From Pseudoflavonifractor sp902362925 (lineage in GTDB: Bacteria > Bacillota > Clostridia > Oscillospirales > Oscillospiraceae), in the NCBI GenBank assembly GCA_902362925.1, contig CABIYL010000001.1: DNA of 64,000 bases; one strand, written 5' to 3'. Below are positions 8,086 through 16,811 of this stretch, in pieces (the first letter of the stretch is position 1; every line of letters begins with the position of its first letter). The position numbers were made by a program, and so were the translations under genes. Below the pieces are notes generated by a model. That model saw only the letters and a list, made by a program, of their open reading frames with translations, had not been told where the DNA came from and searched no databases.

Positions 8086-9030
8086 TCAGGCCTGGATACG
8101 GGTACCGGTGCGGCCGGCGATGCCGTCCTTGGCCTTCTCCAGCAGGGTGATGAGGGCGGTGCGGCCCTCCTTGGACTCGGCGAACTGGACCGCCGCCTGG
8201 ACCTTGGGCAGCATGGAGCCGGGAGCGAAGTGGCCCTCGTCCATGTACTTGCGGGCCTCGTCGGGGGTGAGGGAGTCCAGCCACTTCTGGTCGGGCTTGC
8301 CGAAGTTGATGGCCACCTTCTCCACAGCGGTGAGGATGATGAGGCAGTCAGCGTCCAGCTGCTGGGCCAGGACGCAGGAGGCGAAGTCCTTGTCGATGAC
8401 CGCGGCAGCGCCCTTCAGGTGGTGGCCCTCGGTGGTGAACACGGGGATGCCGCCGCCGCCGCAGGCCACGACCACGTGGTCGGACTCCACCAGGGCCTGG
8501 ATGGTGTCAATCTCCACGATGCCCTGGGGCTTGGGGGAGGCCACCACACGGCGGTAGCCGCGGCCGGCGTCCTCGATGATGTCGTAGCCGCGCTCGGCCA
8601 CCATCTTGTCGGCCTCCTCCTTGGTCATGAAGGAGCCGATGGGCTTGGTGGGATTCTTGAAGGCGGGGTCGGCGGGGTCCACCTCTACCTGGGTCAGCAC
8701 GGTGGCCACACCCTTGTTGATGCCCCGGTCCAGCAGCTCCTCACGGAGGGCGTTCTGGAGGTCATAGCCGATATAGCCCTGGCTCATGGCCACGCATACA
8801 GACAGGGGGCAGGGGATGTACTTCTCCGGGTTGGAGCGGGTCAGCTCGGTCATAGCGGCCTGGATCATACCCACCTGGGGGCCGTTGCCGTGGGCGATGA
8901 CCACCTCGTGGCCTTCCTCGATGAGGTCGGCGATGGCCTTGGAGGTCTGCTTGACGGCGATCATCTGCTCAGGCAGGTTGTTGCCCAGGGCGTTGCCGCC
9001 CAGTGCGATAACAATGCGTTTTTTATCCAT
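8086..9030 (-). CDS. arcC: Carbamate kinase
   Basis: A 314-residue amino-acid-kinase family enzyme: carbamoyl phosphate + ADP gives ATP + CO2 + NH3. Landmarks are IALGGNALG at the N-terminus and VVACGGGGIPV near residue 200, both at the ATP/phosphate site. The start follows AGGAGGTAATATTTT. It is the last gene of the ygeX-ygeY-ygeW-arcC unit, matching yqeA in the Escherichia coli yge region. It would harvest ATP from carbamoyl phosphate released by the YgeW transcarbamoylase step. There is no arginine deiminase or ornithine carbamoyltransferase gene nearby, so an arginine-deiminase role is less likely. Confidence 0.93.
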   Translation of the reverse strand: MDKKRIVIALGGNALGNNLPEQMIAVKQTSKAIADLIEEGHEVVIAHGNGPQVGMIQAAMTELTRSNPEKYIPCPLSVCVAMSQGYIGYDLQNALREELLDRGINKGVATVLTQVEVDPADPAFKNPTKPIGSFMTKEEADKMVAERGYDIIEDAGRGYRRVVASPKPQGIVEIDTIQALVESDHVVVACGGGGIPVFTTEGHHLKGAAAVIDKDFASCVLAQQLDADCLIILTAVEKVAINFGKPDQKWLDSLTPDEARKYMDEGHFAPGSMLPKVQAAVQFAESKEGRTALITLLEKAKDGIAGRTGTRIQA

Positions 9031-9054
9031 AAAATATTACCTCCTGTGAAAGAA

Positions 9055-9108
9055 AACCCCGGCCCGGCCGCACATACCGGGAGTGCCGTATCTGCGGACG
9101 GGCCGGGT
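9055..9108 (-). terminator. Attenuator-like hairpin between ygeW and arcC
   Basis: On the - strand, a GC-rich imperfect stem built from CGGGCCGGG-type arms is followed by TTTTCTTT just before the arcC ribosome binding site. A second GC-rich inverted repeat lies next to it at about 9110-9145. It could lower arcC expression relative to ygeW, or stabilise the upstream mRNA. Confidence 0.45.
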
Positions 9109-9164
9109 GGGACCGGGGCGGGGGAGAGGGTGCCTCCCCGCCCCGGGTTACATGGTGGGATTGC

Positions 9165-10364
9165 TTACAGGCTGAACTGACGCTTGGTGCCGCGCTCCTC
9201 CAGGGCCTTCAGGACGGCCTGGGGATCCTTGCACTTGGCCAGGAAGATCATGGCGGCGATGATGTAGGGCTTGTAGGAGGCCTCCTTGTACAGGGGGTCA
9301 CGGTAACGGTCGAACACGGTGGCCTCGACCTCGCCGTCCACGCAGGAGACGCCGTTGATGTCGGCGGGCAGGCAGTGCAGGTACAGAGCCTTGCCGTCCT
9401 TGGTGGTCTTCATCAGCTCCTCGGTGCAGCACCAATCCTTGTGCTCGGCGTTCTGGGCCAGCAGGCGCTTCTCCAGAGCCTTGATGCCGTCGCTGTCGCC
9501 CTTGGCGTACAGGTCGGTGCGCTCCTCCATAGCGGCGAAGGGAGCCCAGCTCTTGGGATACACGATGTCGGCGTCCTTGAAGGCCTCGGCCATGGAGTTG
9601 GTCTTGGTGAAGGTGCCGCCGGACTTCTCGGCGTTGGCCTTGGCGACGGCCTCGACCTCGGGCATGACCTCATAGCCCTCGGGATGGGCCAGGACAACGT
9701 CCATGCCGAAGCGGGTCATCAGGCCGATGACGCCCTGGGGCACGGAGAGGGGCTTGCCGTAGCTGGGGGAGTAGGCCCAGGTCATGGCGACCTTCTTGCC
9801 CTTCAGGTTCTCCACGCCGCCGAACTCGTGGATGATGTGCAGCATGTCGGCCATGCACTGGGTGGGGTGGTCGATGTCGCACTGCAGGTTGACCAGAGTG
9901 GGCTTCTGCTCCAGCACGCCGTCCTTGTGGCCCTGGGTGACGGAGTCCACAACCTCGTGCATGTAGGCGTTGCCCTTGCCGATGTACATATCGTCACGGA
10001 TGCCGATGACGTCGGCCATGAAGGAGATCATGTTGGCAGTCTCACGGACGGTCTCGCCGTGGGCGATCTGGCTCTTGCCCTCGTCTAGGTCCTGGACCTC
10101 CAGGCCCAGCAGGTTGCAGGCGGAGGCGAAGGAGAAGCGGGTACGGGTGGAGTTGTCGCGGAACAGGGAGATGCCCAGGCCGGACTCGAAGATCTTGGTG
10201 GAGATGTTGTTCTCACGCATGTAGCGCAGGGCGTCGGCCACGGTGAACACGGCCTCCAGCTCGTCGTCGGTCTTCTCCCAGGTCAGGAAGAAGTCACCCT
10301 CGTACATCTCCTTGAAGTTCAGCGCGTTCAGCTTGTCAATATAGGCCTGCAGCTTGGCGTCCAT
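9165..10364 (-). CDS. ygeW: Knotted carbamoyltransferase YgeW
   Basis: A 399-residue aspartate/ornithine-carbamoyltransferase family protein of the YgeW type. It has the carbamoyl phosphate loop FRDNSTRTRFSFASA near residue 70, an inserted DLDEGKSQIAHGET stretch that belongs to the knotted transcarbamoylases, and HCLPADI near residue 330. The physiological partner of YgeW was long unknown. In the gut purine-degradation cluster reported in 2023 it is thought to phosphorolyse a carbamoylated (ureido) intermediate to carbamoyl phosphate, which ArcC then uses to make ATP. The gene lies 186 bases after ygeY; AGGAGACGATCC precedes the ATG. Confidence 0.93.
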   Translation of the reverse strand: MDAKLQAYIDKLNALNFKEMYEGDFFLTWEKTDDELEAVFTVADALRYMRENNISTKIFESGLGISLFRDNSTRTRFSFASACNLLGLEVQDLDEGKSQIAHGETVRETANMISFMADVIGIRDDMYIGKGNAYMHEVVDSVTQGHKDGVLEQKPTLVNLQCDIDHPTQCMADMLHIIHEFGGVENLKGKKVAMTWAYSPSYGKPLSVPQGVIGLMTRFGMDVVLAHPEGYEVMPEVEAVAKANAEKSGGTFTKTNSMAEAFKDADIVYPKSWAPFAAMEERTDLYAKGDSDGIKALEKRLLAQNAEHKDWCCTEELMKTTKDGKALYLHCLPADINGVSCVDGEVEATVFDRYRDPLYKEASYKPYIIAAMIFLAKCKDPQAVLKALEERGTKRQFSL

Positions 10365-10482
10365 GTGGATCGTCTCCTTTTCAAATATTTAAATTGTTTT
10401 TGGTGGGTTCAGCGCTTCTGTATGTCACGCTTCGCACCCTCCGCAACGGCACACTGCTCACCGCTCCGCCGAAAATGCCGCC

Positions 10483-10520
10483 GGCTTCGCCGGCCTGTTT
10501 TTCGGTCTGCGCGGTTCGCT
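10483..10520 (-). terminator. Hairpin in the ygeY-ygeW spacer
   Basis: In the 186-base gap between ygeY and ygeW, the arms CCGAAAA...GCCGGC and GCCGGC...TTTTTCGG fold around TTC. On the - strand the right arm contains a short T run. It may partly terminate transcription or stabilise the ygeXY part of the message. No ORF is seen in the gap. Confidence 0.4.
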
Positions 10521-10550
10521 GTGCGCCTGCTCCCGGGCGCTCAGCGCTTC

Positions 10551-11942
10551 TTACTTGATGTCATTGTTGGTCTTGCCGGCGCGGAACTGGGACACATCGG
10601 CGGTCTTGTTCTCCTCCTTGTACAGGCCGGGCACGGCGGCGTACAGGGCGGCGCAGGTGACCAGGTCCTGCTTCCAGGTAATCTCGTTGGGGGCGTGAGC
10701 CTGGCTCTCAGCACCGGGGCCGAAGCCGACGCAGGGGATGCCGTAACGGCCCTGGATGGCAACGCCGTTGGTGGAGAAGGTCCACTTGTCGATCAGAGGA
10801 CGGTGACGCAGGTGCATGGCGCCCTCGGGCCCGATGCGCTCCTCGCCGAACAGGGCGTGGTGGGCGTCCACCAGAGCCTGGACGTGGGCGGCGTTCTCCT
10901 TGTTGATCCAGGTGGGGAAGTAGGCCTCGGTCTCGTACACCTCGCCGGTCCAGGAGGGACGGTCGTACATGTACATGGACACCTTCACGTCGTCGCCGTA
11001 CTTCTTCACGCTGGGCAGGTCGCGGATCTCCTGCAGGCAGGAATCCCAGGTCTCGCCGGCGGTCATGCGGCGGTCGATGGAGATGGAGCAGGAGTCAGCC
11101 ACAGCGCAGCGGCTGGGGGAGGTGTAGAAAATCTGGCTGGTGGTGCAGGTGCCGCGGCCCAGGAAACGGGCGTCCTCGTAGTGCTCGGGGTTGTACTTGG
11201 GGTTGAGCATCTTCACGAGGCCCTTGACTTCCTTGTCGTCGGCGTCGTCGTTCTCGTTGAGGGCGCGGACGTCCTGGAGGATGTCGGCCATCTTGTAGAT
11301 GGCGTTGTCGCCGCGCTCGGGGGCGGAGCCGTGGCAGGAGACGCCCTTCACGTCCACACGGATCTCCATGCGGCCGCGGTGACCACGGTAGATGCCGCCG
11401 TCGGTGGGCTCAGTGGAGATGACGAACTCCACCTGCTCCTTCTTGATGCCCTTGGCGGGGAAGAACTTGTTGACGATGTACTGCCAGCACATGCCGTCGC
11501 AGTCCTCTTCCTGGACGGAGCCCACGACCATGATCTTGTAGCCCTCGGGGATGAGGCCCAGGTCCTTCATGATCTTGGCGCCGTAGGTAGCGGAGGCCAT
11601 GCCGCCCTCCTGGTCGGAACCGCCGCGGCCGTAGATGACCTCGTCGTCCTCATAGCCCTTGTAGGGGTCGTGGGTCCAGTTGTTGATGTTGCCGATGCCC
11701 ACGGTGTCGATGTGGGAGTCGATGGCGATGATCTTGTCGCCCTGGCCCATCCAGCCGATGACGTTACCCAGGCCGTCCACTTCCACCTCGTCGTAGCCCA
11801 GCTTCTCCATCTCGCGCTTGATGCAGGCCACAACCTCCTTCTCCTCGCAGCTCTCGCTGGGGTAGGAGATCATCTCCCGCAGGAAGCGGGTCATGTCGGC
11901 GCGGTAGCCCTCGGAAACCTTCTTGATCTGCTCAAAATCCAT
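10551..11942 (-). CDS. ygeY: YgeY family M20-type hydrolase (purine catabolism)
   Basis: A 463-residue M20 metallopeptidase/deacylase family protein of the YgeY (selenium-metabolism-linked hydrolase) subgroup. Metal-site motifs are visible: AIDSHIDTVG (His/Asp), GRGGSDQEGGMAS (bridging Asp region), SVQEEDCDG (Glu-Glu) and CHGSAPERG. It probably hydrolyses an amide or ureide intermediate between the opened purine ring and 2,3-diaminopropionate; the exact substrate is inferred from its fixed partnership with YgeX and YgeW. It lies 49 bases downstream of ygeX and in the same transcription unit. The length fits the family. Confidence 0.93.
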   Translation of the reverse strand: MDFEQIKKVSEGYRADMTRFLREMISYPSESCEEKEVVACIKREMEKLGYDEVEVDGLGNVIGWMGQGDKIIAIDSHIDTVGIGNINNWTHDPYKGYEDDEVIYGRGGSDQEGGMASATYGAKIMKDLGLIPEGYKIMVVGSVQEEDCDGMCWQYIVNKFFPAKGIKKEQVEFVISTEPTDGGIYRGHRGRMEIRVDVKGVSCHGSAPERGDNAIYKMADILQDVRALNENDDADDKEVKGLVKMLNPKYNPEHYEDARFLGRGTCTTSQIFYTSPSRCAVADSCSISIDRRMTAGETWDSCLQEIRDLPSVKKYGDDVKVSMYMYDRPSWTGEVYETEAYFPTWINKENAAHVQALVDAHHALFGEERIGPEGAMHLRHRPLIDKWTFSTNGVAIQGRYGIPCVGFGPGAESQAHAPNEITWKQDLVTCAALYAAVPGLYKEENKTADVSQFRAGKTNNDIK

Positions 11943-11991
11943 GGTATTCGTCCTCCATTTCAGTATGTTCCATCACAAACGGTTTCTCTGC

Positions 11992-13227
11992 TCAGTATGC
12001 GCGCTGGGGAGAGTCGGTGGTGGGGTACTCGCCGTCCCAAATCACGCGGCGGAACTTCAGCGGGTCGGTGTTGCCCTCGGTGGAGAACATGAGCACCTGG
12101 CTGAAGCGGTCCAGCTCCAGGGCCTCCCGGAGCTCCTTGTAGGTGTCGTCGGACATGATGGCGTCCAGCACGCCCATGCCCACGGCACCGGACTCACCGG
12201 AGATGACCACCGGGTCGCCCTTCACGGGCACGCCCAGCATCCGCATGCCCTTGGCGCTGACCCAGTCGGGGCAGGAGACAAAGGCGGAGACATGGTTGCG
12301 CAGGATGTCCCAGGACAGGGTGTTGGGCTCGCCGCAGGCCAGACCGGCCATAATGGTCTGGAGGTCACCGGTGACGATGCGGGGAGAGCCGTCGCCGGCC
12401 ACCGCGCCCTTGTACAGGCAGTCGGCGGCAGCGGCCTCCATGACCACAAACTTGGGCGGGTTGTTGGGGTAGAGGTTGGTGAAGTAGCCCACCACAGCGC
12501 CGGCCAGAGAGCCCACACCGGCCTGGACGAACACGTGAGTGGGGCGGTTCACCTCGCACTGGCGCAGCTGCTCGGCGGCCTCGCTGGCCATGGTGCCGTA
12601 GCCCTGCATGATCCAGGAGGGGATCTCCTCGTAGCCGTCCCAGGCGGTATCCTGGACGATGACGCCGTGCTCGGTCTGCTCGGCCTCGGCGGCGGCCATA
12701 CGGACGCAGTCGTCGTAGTTGACCTCCTCGATGGTGACCTGAGCGCCCTCCTTGGCGATGTTGTCAAAGCGGGACTGGCTGGAGCCCTTGGGCATATGTA
12801 CCACAGCCTTCTGGCCCAGCTTGTTGGCGGCCCAGGCCACGCCGCGGCCGTGGTTGCCGTCGGTGGCGGTGAAGAAGGTGGCCTGTCCGAATTCCTTGCG
12901 GAAGGCCTCGCTGGTGAGATAATCGTAGGTCATGTCGGACACGTCCCGGCCCATCTCCTTGGCGATGTAGCGCGCCATGGCGAAGGAGCCGCCCAGCACC
13001 TTAAAGGCGTTGAGGCCGAAGCGGTAGCTCTCGTCCTTGACGTACACGCCGCCAAGACCCAGGTACTTGGCCATGCCGTCCAGCTTGGCCAGGGGAGTGA
13101 TGGAGTACTGGGGGAAGCTGCCGTGGAAGGAACGGGCCTTGGTCACGTTGTCCAGGGCCATGATGGAGAGCTCGCGGTCCTCGCTCTTGGGCATGTGGTT
13201 GAGTGTCCAGCGGATGGGGTCTTTCAT
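11992..13227 (-). CDS. ygeX: Diaminopropionate ammonia-lyase
   Basis: A 411-residue PLP enzyme (beta-family, DAPAL): 2,3-diaminopropionate gives pyruvate + 2 NH3. The PLP lysine is Lys76 in FGLNAFKVLGGS, and TDGNHGRGVAWAA is the conserved TDGNHG active-site loop. ESGAVGMGVLDA contributes to phosphate binding. It is the first gene of the - strand operon, with a promoter at 13288-13315. In anaerobic purine degraders it provides the pyruvate that feeds ferredoxin reduction and acetate production, which connects it functionally with the neighbouring Rnf complex. Confidence 0.95.
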   Translation of the reverse strand: MKDPIRWTLNHMPKSEDRELSIMALDNVTKARSFHGSFPQYSITPLAKLDGMAKYLGLGGVYVKDESYRFGLNAFKVLGGSFAMARYIAKEMGRDVSDMTYDYLTSEAFRKEFGQATFFTATDGNHGRGVAWAANKLGQKAVVHMPKGSSQSRFDNIAKEGAQVTIEEVNYDDCVRMAAAEAEQTEHGVIVQDTAWDGYEEIPSWIMQGYGTMASEAAEQLRQCEVNRPTHVFVQAGVGSLAGAVVGYFTNLYPNNPPKFVVMEAAAADCLYKGAVAGDGSPRIVTGDLQTIMAGLACGEPNTLSWDILRNHVSAFVSCPDWVSAKGMRMLGVPVKGDPVVISGESGAVGMGVLDAIMSDDTYKELREALELDRFSQVLMFSTEGNTDPLKFRRVIWDGEYPTTDSPQRAY

Positions 13228-13287
13228 GCTGCCTCGCCTCCGAATAAATTCTGGTGATTCCAGACAGATTAAAACCTTTATGGACCT

Positions 13288-13315
13288 ATCATATCATGCC
13301 GGACGCACAAGTCAA
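13288..13315 (-). promoter_or_regulatory. Promoter of ygeXYW-arcC
   Basis: On the - strand, TTGACT (13310-13315) and TATGAT (13288-13293) are separated by 16 bases, about 60 bases before ygeX. The next 100 bases toward xdh are very AT-rich (A and T tracts at 13325-13380), suitable for an UP element or for a regulator of the divergent pair. I could not place a convincing -35/-10 pair for xdh; TATATA at 13419 is a possible -10. Confidence 0.6.
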
Positions 13316-13479
13316 GGGGTTTGCTAAAAAATTTTTGTATTGCCAAAAATATTTTTAGATATTTGTGCATTTTAACATATGTATTTCAGTTGATACCTTT
13401 CTAAATTGGTGTTAAGCTATATAAAAAGAGGCAAAGGGACCCGGGGAAAGACCCGATTACAGTAAGGAGGCTTTTTGCC

Positions 13480-16038
13480 ATGTATACCTTCATCGTCAAC
13501 GGGGAGACCGTTTCCACAGAGCGGGACGAGCGCCTGCTCACCTTCCTGCGGGAGGAGCTGGGGCTCACCTCGGTTAAGAACGGATGCTCCGAAGGAGCGT
13601 GCGGCACCTGCATGATTCTGATTGACGGCAAGGCCACCAAGGCCTGCGTCCAGAAGACCTCCAAAATGGAGGGCAAGCGGGTGATCACCTGCGAGGGCCT
13701 CACCGACCGGGAGAAGGATGTGTACGCCTACGCCTTCACCCACTGCGGCGCGGTGCAGTGCGGCTTCTGCACCCCCGGCATGGTCATGAGCGCCAAGGGC
13801 CTCATCGACGCCAACCCCAATCCCACCCGGGACGAGGTCAAGTTTGCCCTGCGCAACAACATCTGCCGCTGCACCGGCTACAAGAAGATTGAGGATGCGG
13901 TTCTGCTGGCCGCCAAGATGTTCCGTGAGGGCACCGAGGCGCCCCACGAGACCTTCACCGGCAAGATCGGAGAGAATCTGCCCCGTGTGGACGCGCCTGC
14001 CAAGGCCATCGGCACCGCCGAGTACACCGACGACATCCGCATGGAGGGCATGATCTACGGCGGCGCTGTGCGCTCCGACTACCCCCGCGCCATTATTAAA
14101 GGTATCGACATCAGTGAGGCCCTGGAGGTGCCCGGCGTGGTGAAGATTGTCACCGCCGCCGACCTGCCCGGTCAGCTGAAGGTGGGCCACCTGAAGCGGG
14201 ACCAGTGGGTGCTGGTGCCCATTGGCGGTGAGGTCCACTTCTGCGGCGACCCCATCGTGCTCATCGCCGCTGAGAGCACCGAGGCCCTGAATCAGGCCAG
14301 AGCCCTGGTGAAGATTGACTACGAGGTGCTCAAGCCCGTGCTCACCCTGGAGGAGGCCATGGCTCCCGATGCGCCCGAGCTTCAGGAGGGCGGCAACTGC
14401 TTCGCCCATGAGCACCTGGTCCGGGGCGACGCCCAGGCCAAGCTGAAGAACAGCAAGTACGTGGTCACCACCAAGTACCACACGCCTCCCACTGAGCATG
14501 CTTTCCTGGAGACCGAGACCGCCGTGGCCGCCCCTGACGGCCATGGTGTGGTGGTCTACTCCGGCGACCAGGGCATCTACCAGACCCGCCGTGAGTGCGC
14601 CGACGCCACCGGCCTGCCCCAGGAGCTGGTGCGGGTGGTTGCCAAGGCGGTGGGCGGCGGCTTCGGCGGCAAGGAGGACATGTCCGTCCAGCACCACGCC
14701 GCTGTGCTGGCCTACCTGACCCAGCGGCCCGTGAAGGTGGCCATGACCCGCAAGGAGTCCATGCTCTGCCACCCCAAGCGCCACGGCTTTGAGATGGAGG
14801 TCACCACCGGCTGCGACGAGAACGGCCGCCTGACCGCCATGATCGCCATCCTGCGCACCGATTCGGGCGCCTTTGCCTCTCTGGGCGGCCCGGTGCTCCA
14901 GCGTGCCTGCACCCACGCCGCCGGTCCCTACAACTATCAGGACATCATCATCGACGGCAAGGCCTACTATACCAACAACCCGCCCTGCGGCGCTTTCCGT
15001 GGCTTCGGCGTGACCCAGAGCTGTTTCGCCGCCGAGTGCAACCTGAACAAGCTGGCCGAGCTGGTGGGTATCACGCCCTTTGAAATCCGCTACCGCAACG
15101 CCATCCGTCCCGGCCAGGTGCTGCCCAACGGCCAGATTGCCGACGAGGGTACCGCTCTTGTTGAGACCCTCAACGCCATCCGTCCCTACTACGAGGCCAA
15201 CCCCAAGGCCGGTATCGCCTGCGCCATGAAGAACGCCGGTCTGGGCGTGGGCATCCCGGACACGGGCCGTGTGACCCTCCATGTGGAGAAGGGCGTGGTT
15301 CACGTCCGCACCTCCGCCGCCTGCATCGGCCAGGGCATCGGCACCATCACCTGCCAGATTGTCTGCGAGGTCACCGGCCTGCGGCCCGACCAGGTCACCT
15401 GGGACGCCCCCGATACCTCCATTGCCCCCAACTCGGGCAACACCACCGCCTCCCGCCAGACCCTGTTCACCGGCGAGGCCACCCGCCGTGCGGCCACTGA
15501 GCTGAAGTGGGCGCTGGAAGGCCGTGACCTGTCCGCTGTGGAGGGTGTGGACTTCCACCAGGAGTACACCGGCATCACCGACAAGCTGGGCTCCGACCGG
15601 CCCAACCCCATCAGCCACATCGCCTATGGCTACGCCACCCACCTGGTGGAACTGGACGACGAGGGCAAGATTAAGCGGGTCATTGCCGCCCACGACGTGG
15701 GCCGTGCGGTGAACCCGGTGAGCGTGGAGGGCCAGATTGAGGGCGGCGTGGTCATGAGCCTGGGCTATGCCCTCACCGAGGACTTCCCCCTCAAGGACGG
15801 CCGTCCCACGGCGGTGTACGCCTCCCTGGGCCTGTTCCGGTCCACCCAGACCCCCGAGGTGAAGGCCATCATTGTGGAGAAGAACAAGTCCGAGCTGGCC
15901 TGCGGCGCCAAGGGCATCGGCGAAATCTGCTCCATCCCCACCGCGCCCGCCGTGCAGCTGGCTTATTACAACTACGACGGCAAGTTCCGCACCAGCCTGC
16001 CCCTGGCTGACACGCCGTACAGCAAGAAAAAGAAGTAA
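13480..16038 (+). CDS. Selenium-dependent-type xanthine dehydrogenase (fused FeS and molybdenum domains)
   Basis: An 852-residue molybdenum hydroxylase. Residues 1-155 are the [2Fe-2S] part: a ferredoxin-type cluster (Cys36, Cys41, Cys44, Cys56) and a second cluster (Cys94, Cys97, Cys129, Cys131 in CRCTG). The rest is the molybdopterin domain, with GGGFGGKEDMS, GAFRGFGVTQS, QGIGTITCQIV and, near the end, GAKGIGEIC with the catalytic Glu. There is no FAD domain, and no FAD subunit gene is adjacent. The length and fused layout match the Se-dependent xanthine dehydrogenase family, which uses a labile selenium ligand on Mo and not selenocysteine. It oxidises or reduces purines (hypoxanthine/xanthine/urate) and is divergent from ygeX, so both arms probably share a regulator. 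AAGGAGG precedes the start. Confidence 0.92.
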   Translation: MYTFIVNGETVSTERDERLLTFLREELGLTSVKNGCSEGACGTCMILIDGKATKACVQKTSKMEGKRVITCEGLTDREKDVYAYAFTHCGAVQCGFCTPGMVMSAKGLIDANPNPTRDEVKFALRNNICRCTGYKKIEDAVLLAAKMFREGTEAPHETFTGKIGENLPRVDAPAKAIGTAEYTDDIRMEGMIYGGAVRSDYPRAIIKGIDISEALEVPGVVKIVTAADLPGQLKVGHLKRDQWVLVPIGGEVHFCGDPIVLIAAESTEALNQARALVKIDYEVLKPVLTLEEAMAPDAPELQEGGNCFAHEHLVRGDAQAKLKNSKYVVTTKYHTPPTEHAFLETETAVAAPDGHGVVVYSGDQGIYQTRRECADATGLPQELVRVVAKAVGGGFGGKEDMSVQHHAAVLAYLTQRPVKVAMTRKESMLCHPKRHGFEMEVTTGCDENGRLTAMIAILRTDSGAFASLGGPVLQRACTHAAGPYNYQDIIIDGKAYYTNNPPCGAFRGFGVTQSCFAAECNLNKLAELVGITPFEIRYRNAIRPGQVLPNGQIADEGTALVETLNAIRPYYEANPKAGIACAMKNAGLGVGIPDTGRVTLHVEKGVVHVRTSAACIGQGIGTITCQIVCEVTGLRPDQVTWDAPDTSIAPNSGNTTASRQTLFTGEATRRAATELKWALEGRDLSAVEGVDFHQEYTGITDKLGSDRPNPISHIAYGYATHLVELDDEGKIKRVIAAHDVGRAVNPVSVEGQIEGGVVMSLGYALTEDFPLKDGRPTAVYASLGLFRSTQTPEVKAIIVEKNKSELACGAKGIGEICSIPTAPAVQLAYYNYDGKFRTSLPLADTPYSKKKK

Positions 16039-16056
16039 ATCTGTTTTATAGACGGC

Positions 16057-16092
16057 AAGGCCGGCGGAGTTTTCCGCCGGCCTTGTTCTTTA
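16057..16092 (+). terminator. Terminator of xanthine dehydrogenase
   Basis: A 12-base stem AAGGCCGGCGGA with loop GTTT, followed by GTTCTTT, 18 bases after the stop codon. Confidence 0.85.
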
Positions 16093-16500
16093 GCCTTCCC
16101 CAGGGGAAGGTGCCCCAGTGCGCACACTGGGGCGGATGAGGGGAAATCGCTCGAACTGCTCCTGACCTTTGGCGAACGCCCTTCGGGGAGGTACTTTTCT
16201 CCGGCGAAAAGTACCCAAAAGCCGCCGGGGACACAGGGGCGGAAGGGCCCTTTCAGGGCCAAACGCCCCCGTTTCCCCGGACCCCTTTCGGAGTACGTCC
16301 GGCGGCGGTGGGGTTCAATTACCCTCCAAACTTGAAAGCAGTTGCTTGCCGGTTCGGTACCCTGCGTACTGTTCCCCTTCTGCCCGAGCAGCGTTACCCG
16401 CCCAGACTTGCCAGTCCCTGCAATTCATCGGCGATCTCAATGCCGCACGGAGTCTCTGCGCCGTGTTTTAGTCTCCGCCCGAACGGGTTTGCCGCATAAA
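16092..16500. repeat. Dispersed intergenic repeat, copy 1
   Basis: About 410 bases without a plausible gene. It begins with CCTTCCCCAGGGGAAGG, contains a hairpin GGTACTTTTC/GAAAAGTACC at 16191-16216, and ends with AATGCCGCACGG...CTGCGCCGTG...GAACGGGTTTGCCGC. The same landmarks in the same order and at the same overall length occur at 38911-39298. Several short frames run through it, but none has a ribosome binding site or family similarity. Confidence 0.75.
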
Positions 16501-16518
16501 AGCCTTCAAAAAAACCGA

Positions 16519-16552
16519 AAAGAACGGCTGACCTCGGTCAGCCGTTCTTTTT
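16519..16552. terminator. Bidirectional terminator at the end of the RHH gene
   Basis: AAGAACGGCTGAC and GTCAGCCGTTCTT pair around CTCG. T runs follow on both strands. The stop codon of the - strand gene lies inside the stem. Confidence 0.8.
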
Positions 16553-16705
16553 CTCATACTTTTTCAGCAAATCCTCAATGGCTTCGTCCAGAAGCCGGGA
16601 TTTGGGGATGCGGGTATCCTCCGCCAGCTTGTTCCACTTGGGCACAAGTTCATTTTTCAGAGAAGAGGTAAACCGGGTACGGTTCACCAGAATCGGATCG
16701 GCCAT
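16538..16705 (-). CDS. Small ribbon-helix-helix (CopG/Arc-like) DNA-binding protein
   Basis: A 55-residue protein starting at 16705 with MADPILVNRTRFTSSL and ending KKYEKKNG. The pattern TRFTSSLKNELVPKWNKLAE followed by RIPKSRLLDEAIEDLL is the beta-strand/helix/helix layout of a ribbon-helix-helix repressor or antitoxin; IPKSRLLDEAI matches the second helix well. A ribosome binding site (AGGAGGGAATGCGC) precedes the ATG. No toxin gene is adjacent, and the + strand neighbour is a Cys-rich small protein, so it is more likely a stand-alone regulator. Confidence 0.8.
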   Translation of the reverse strand: MADPILVNRTRFTSSLKNELVPKWNKLAEDTRIPKSRLLDEAIEDLLKKYEKKNG

Positions 16706-16811
16706 GCGCATTCCCTCCTAGTTGAATCCAGCATACCAAGGATGCAATGTGGTTTCAACTGGTTGAAAATAGTGACTATTATATGTATAATAGCGTCAAG
16801 GAGGTGAATGT

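Noticed and set aside
16169..16499. Short frames of 63-109 residues in the dispersed repeat
   Set aside because: They overlap each other in different frames, lack ribosome binding sites and are broken or altered in the second repeat copy.
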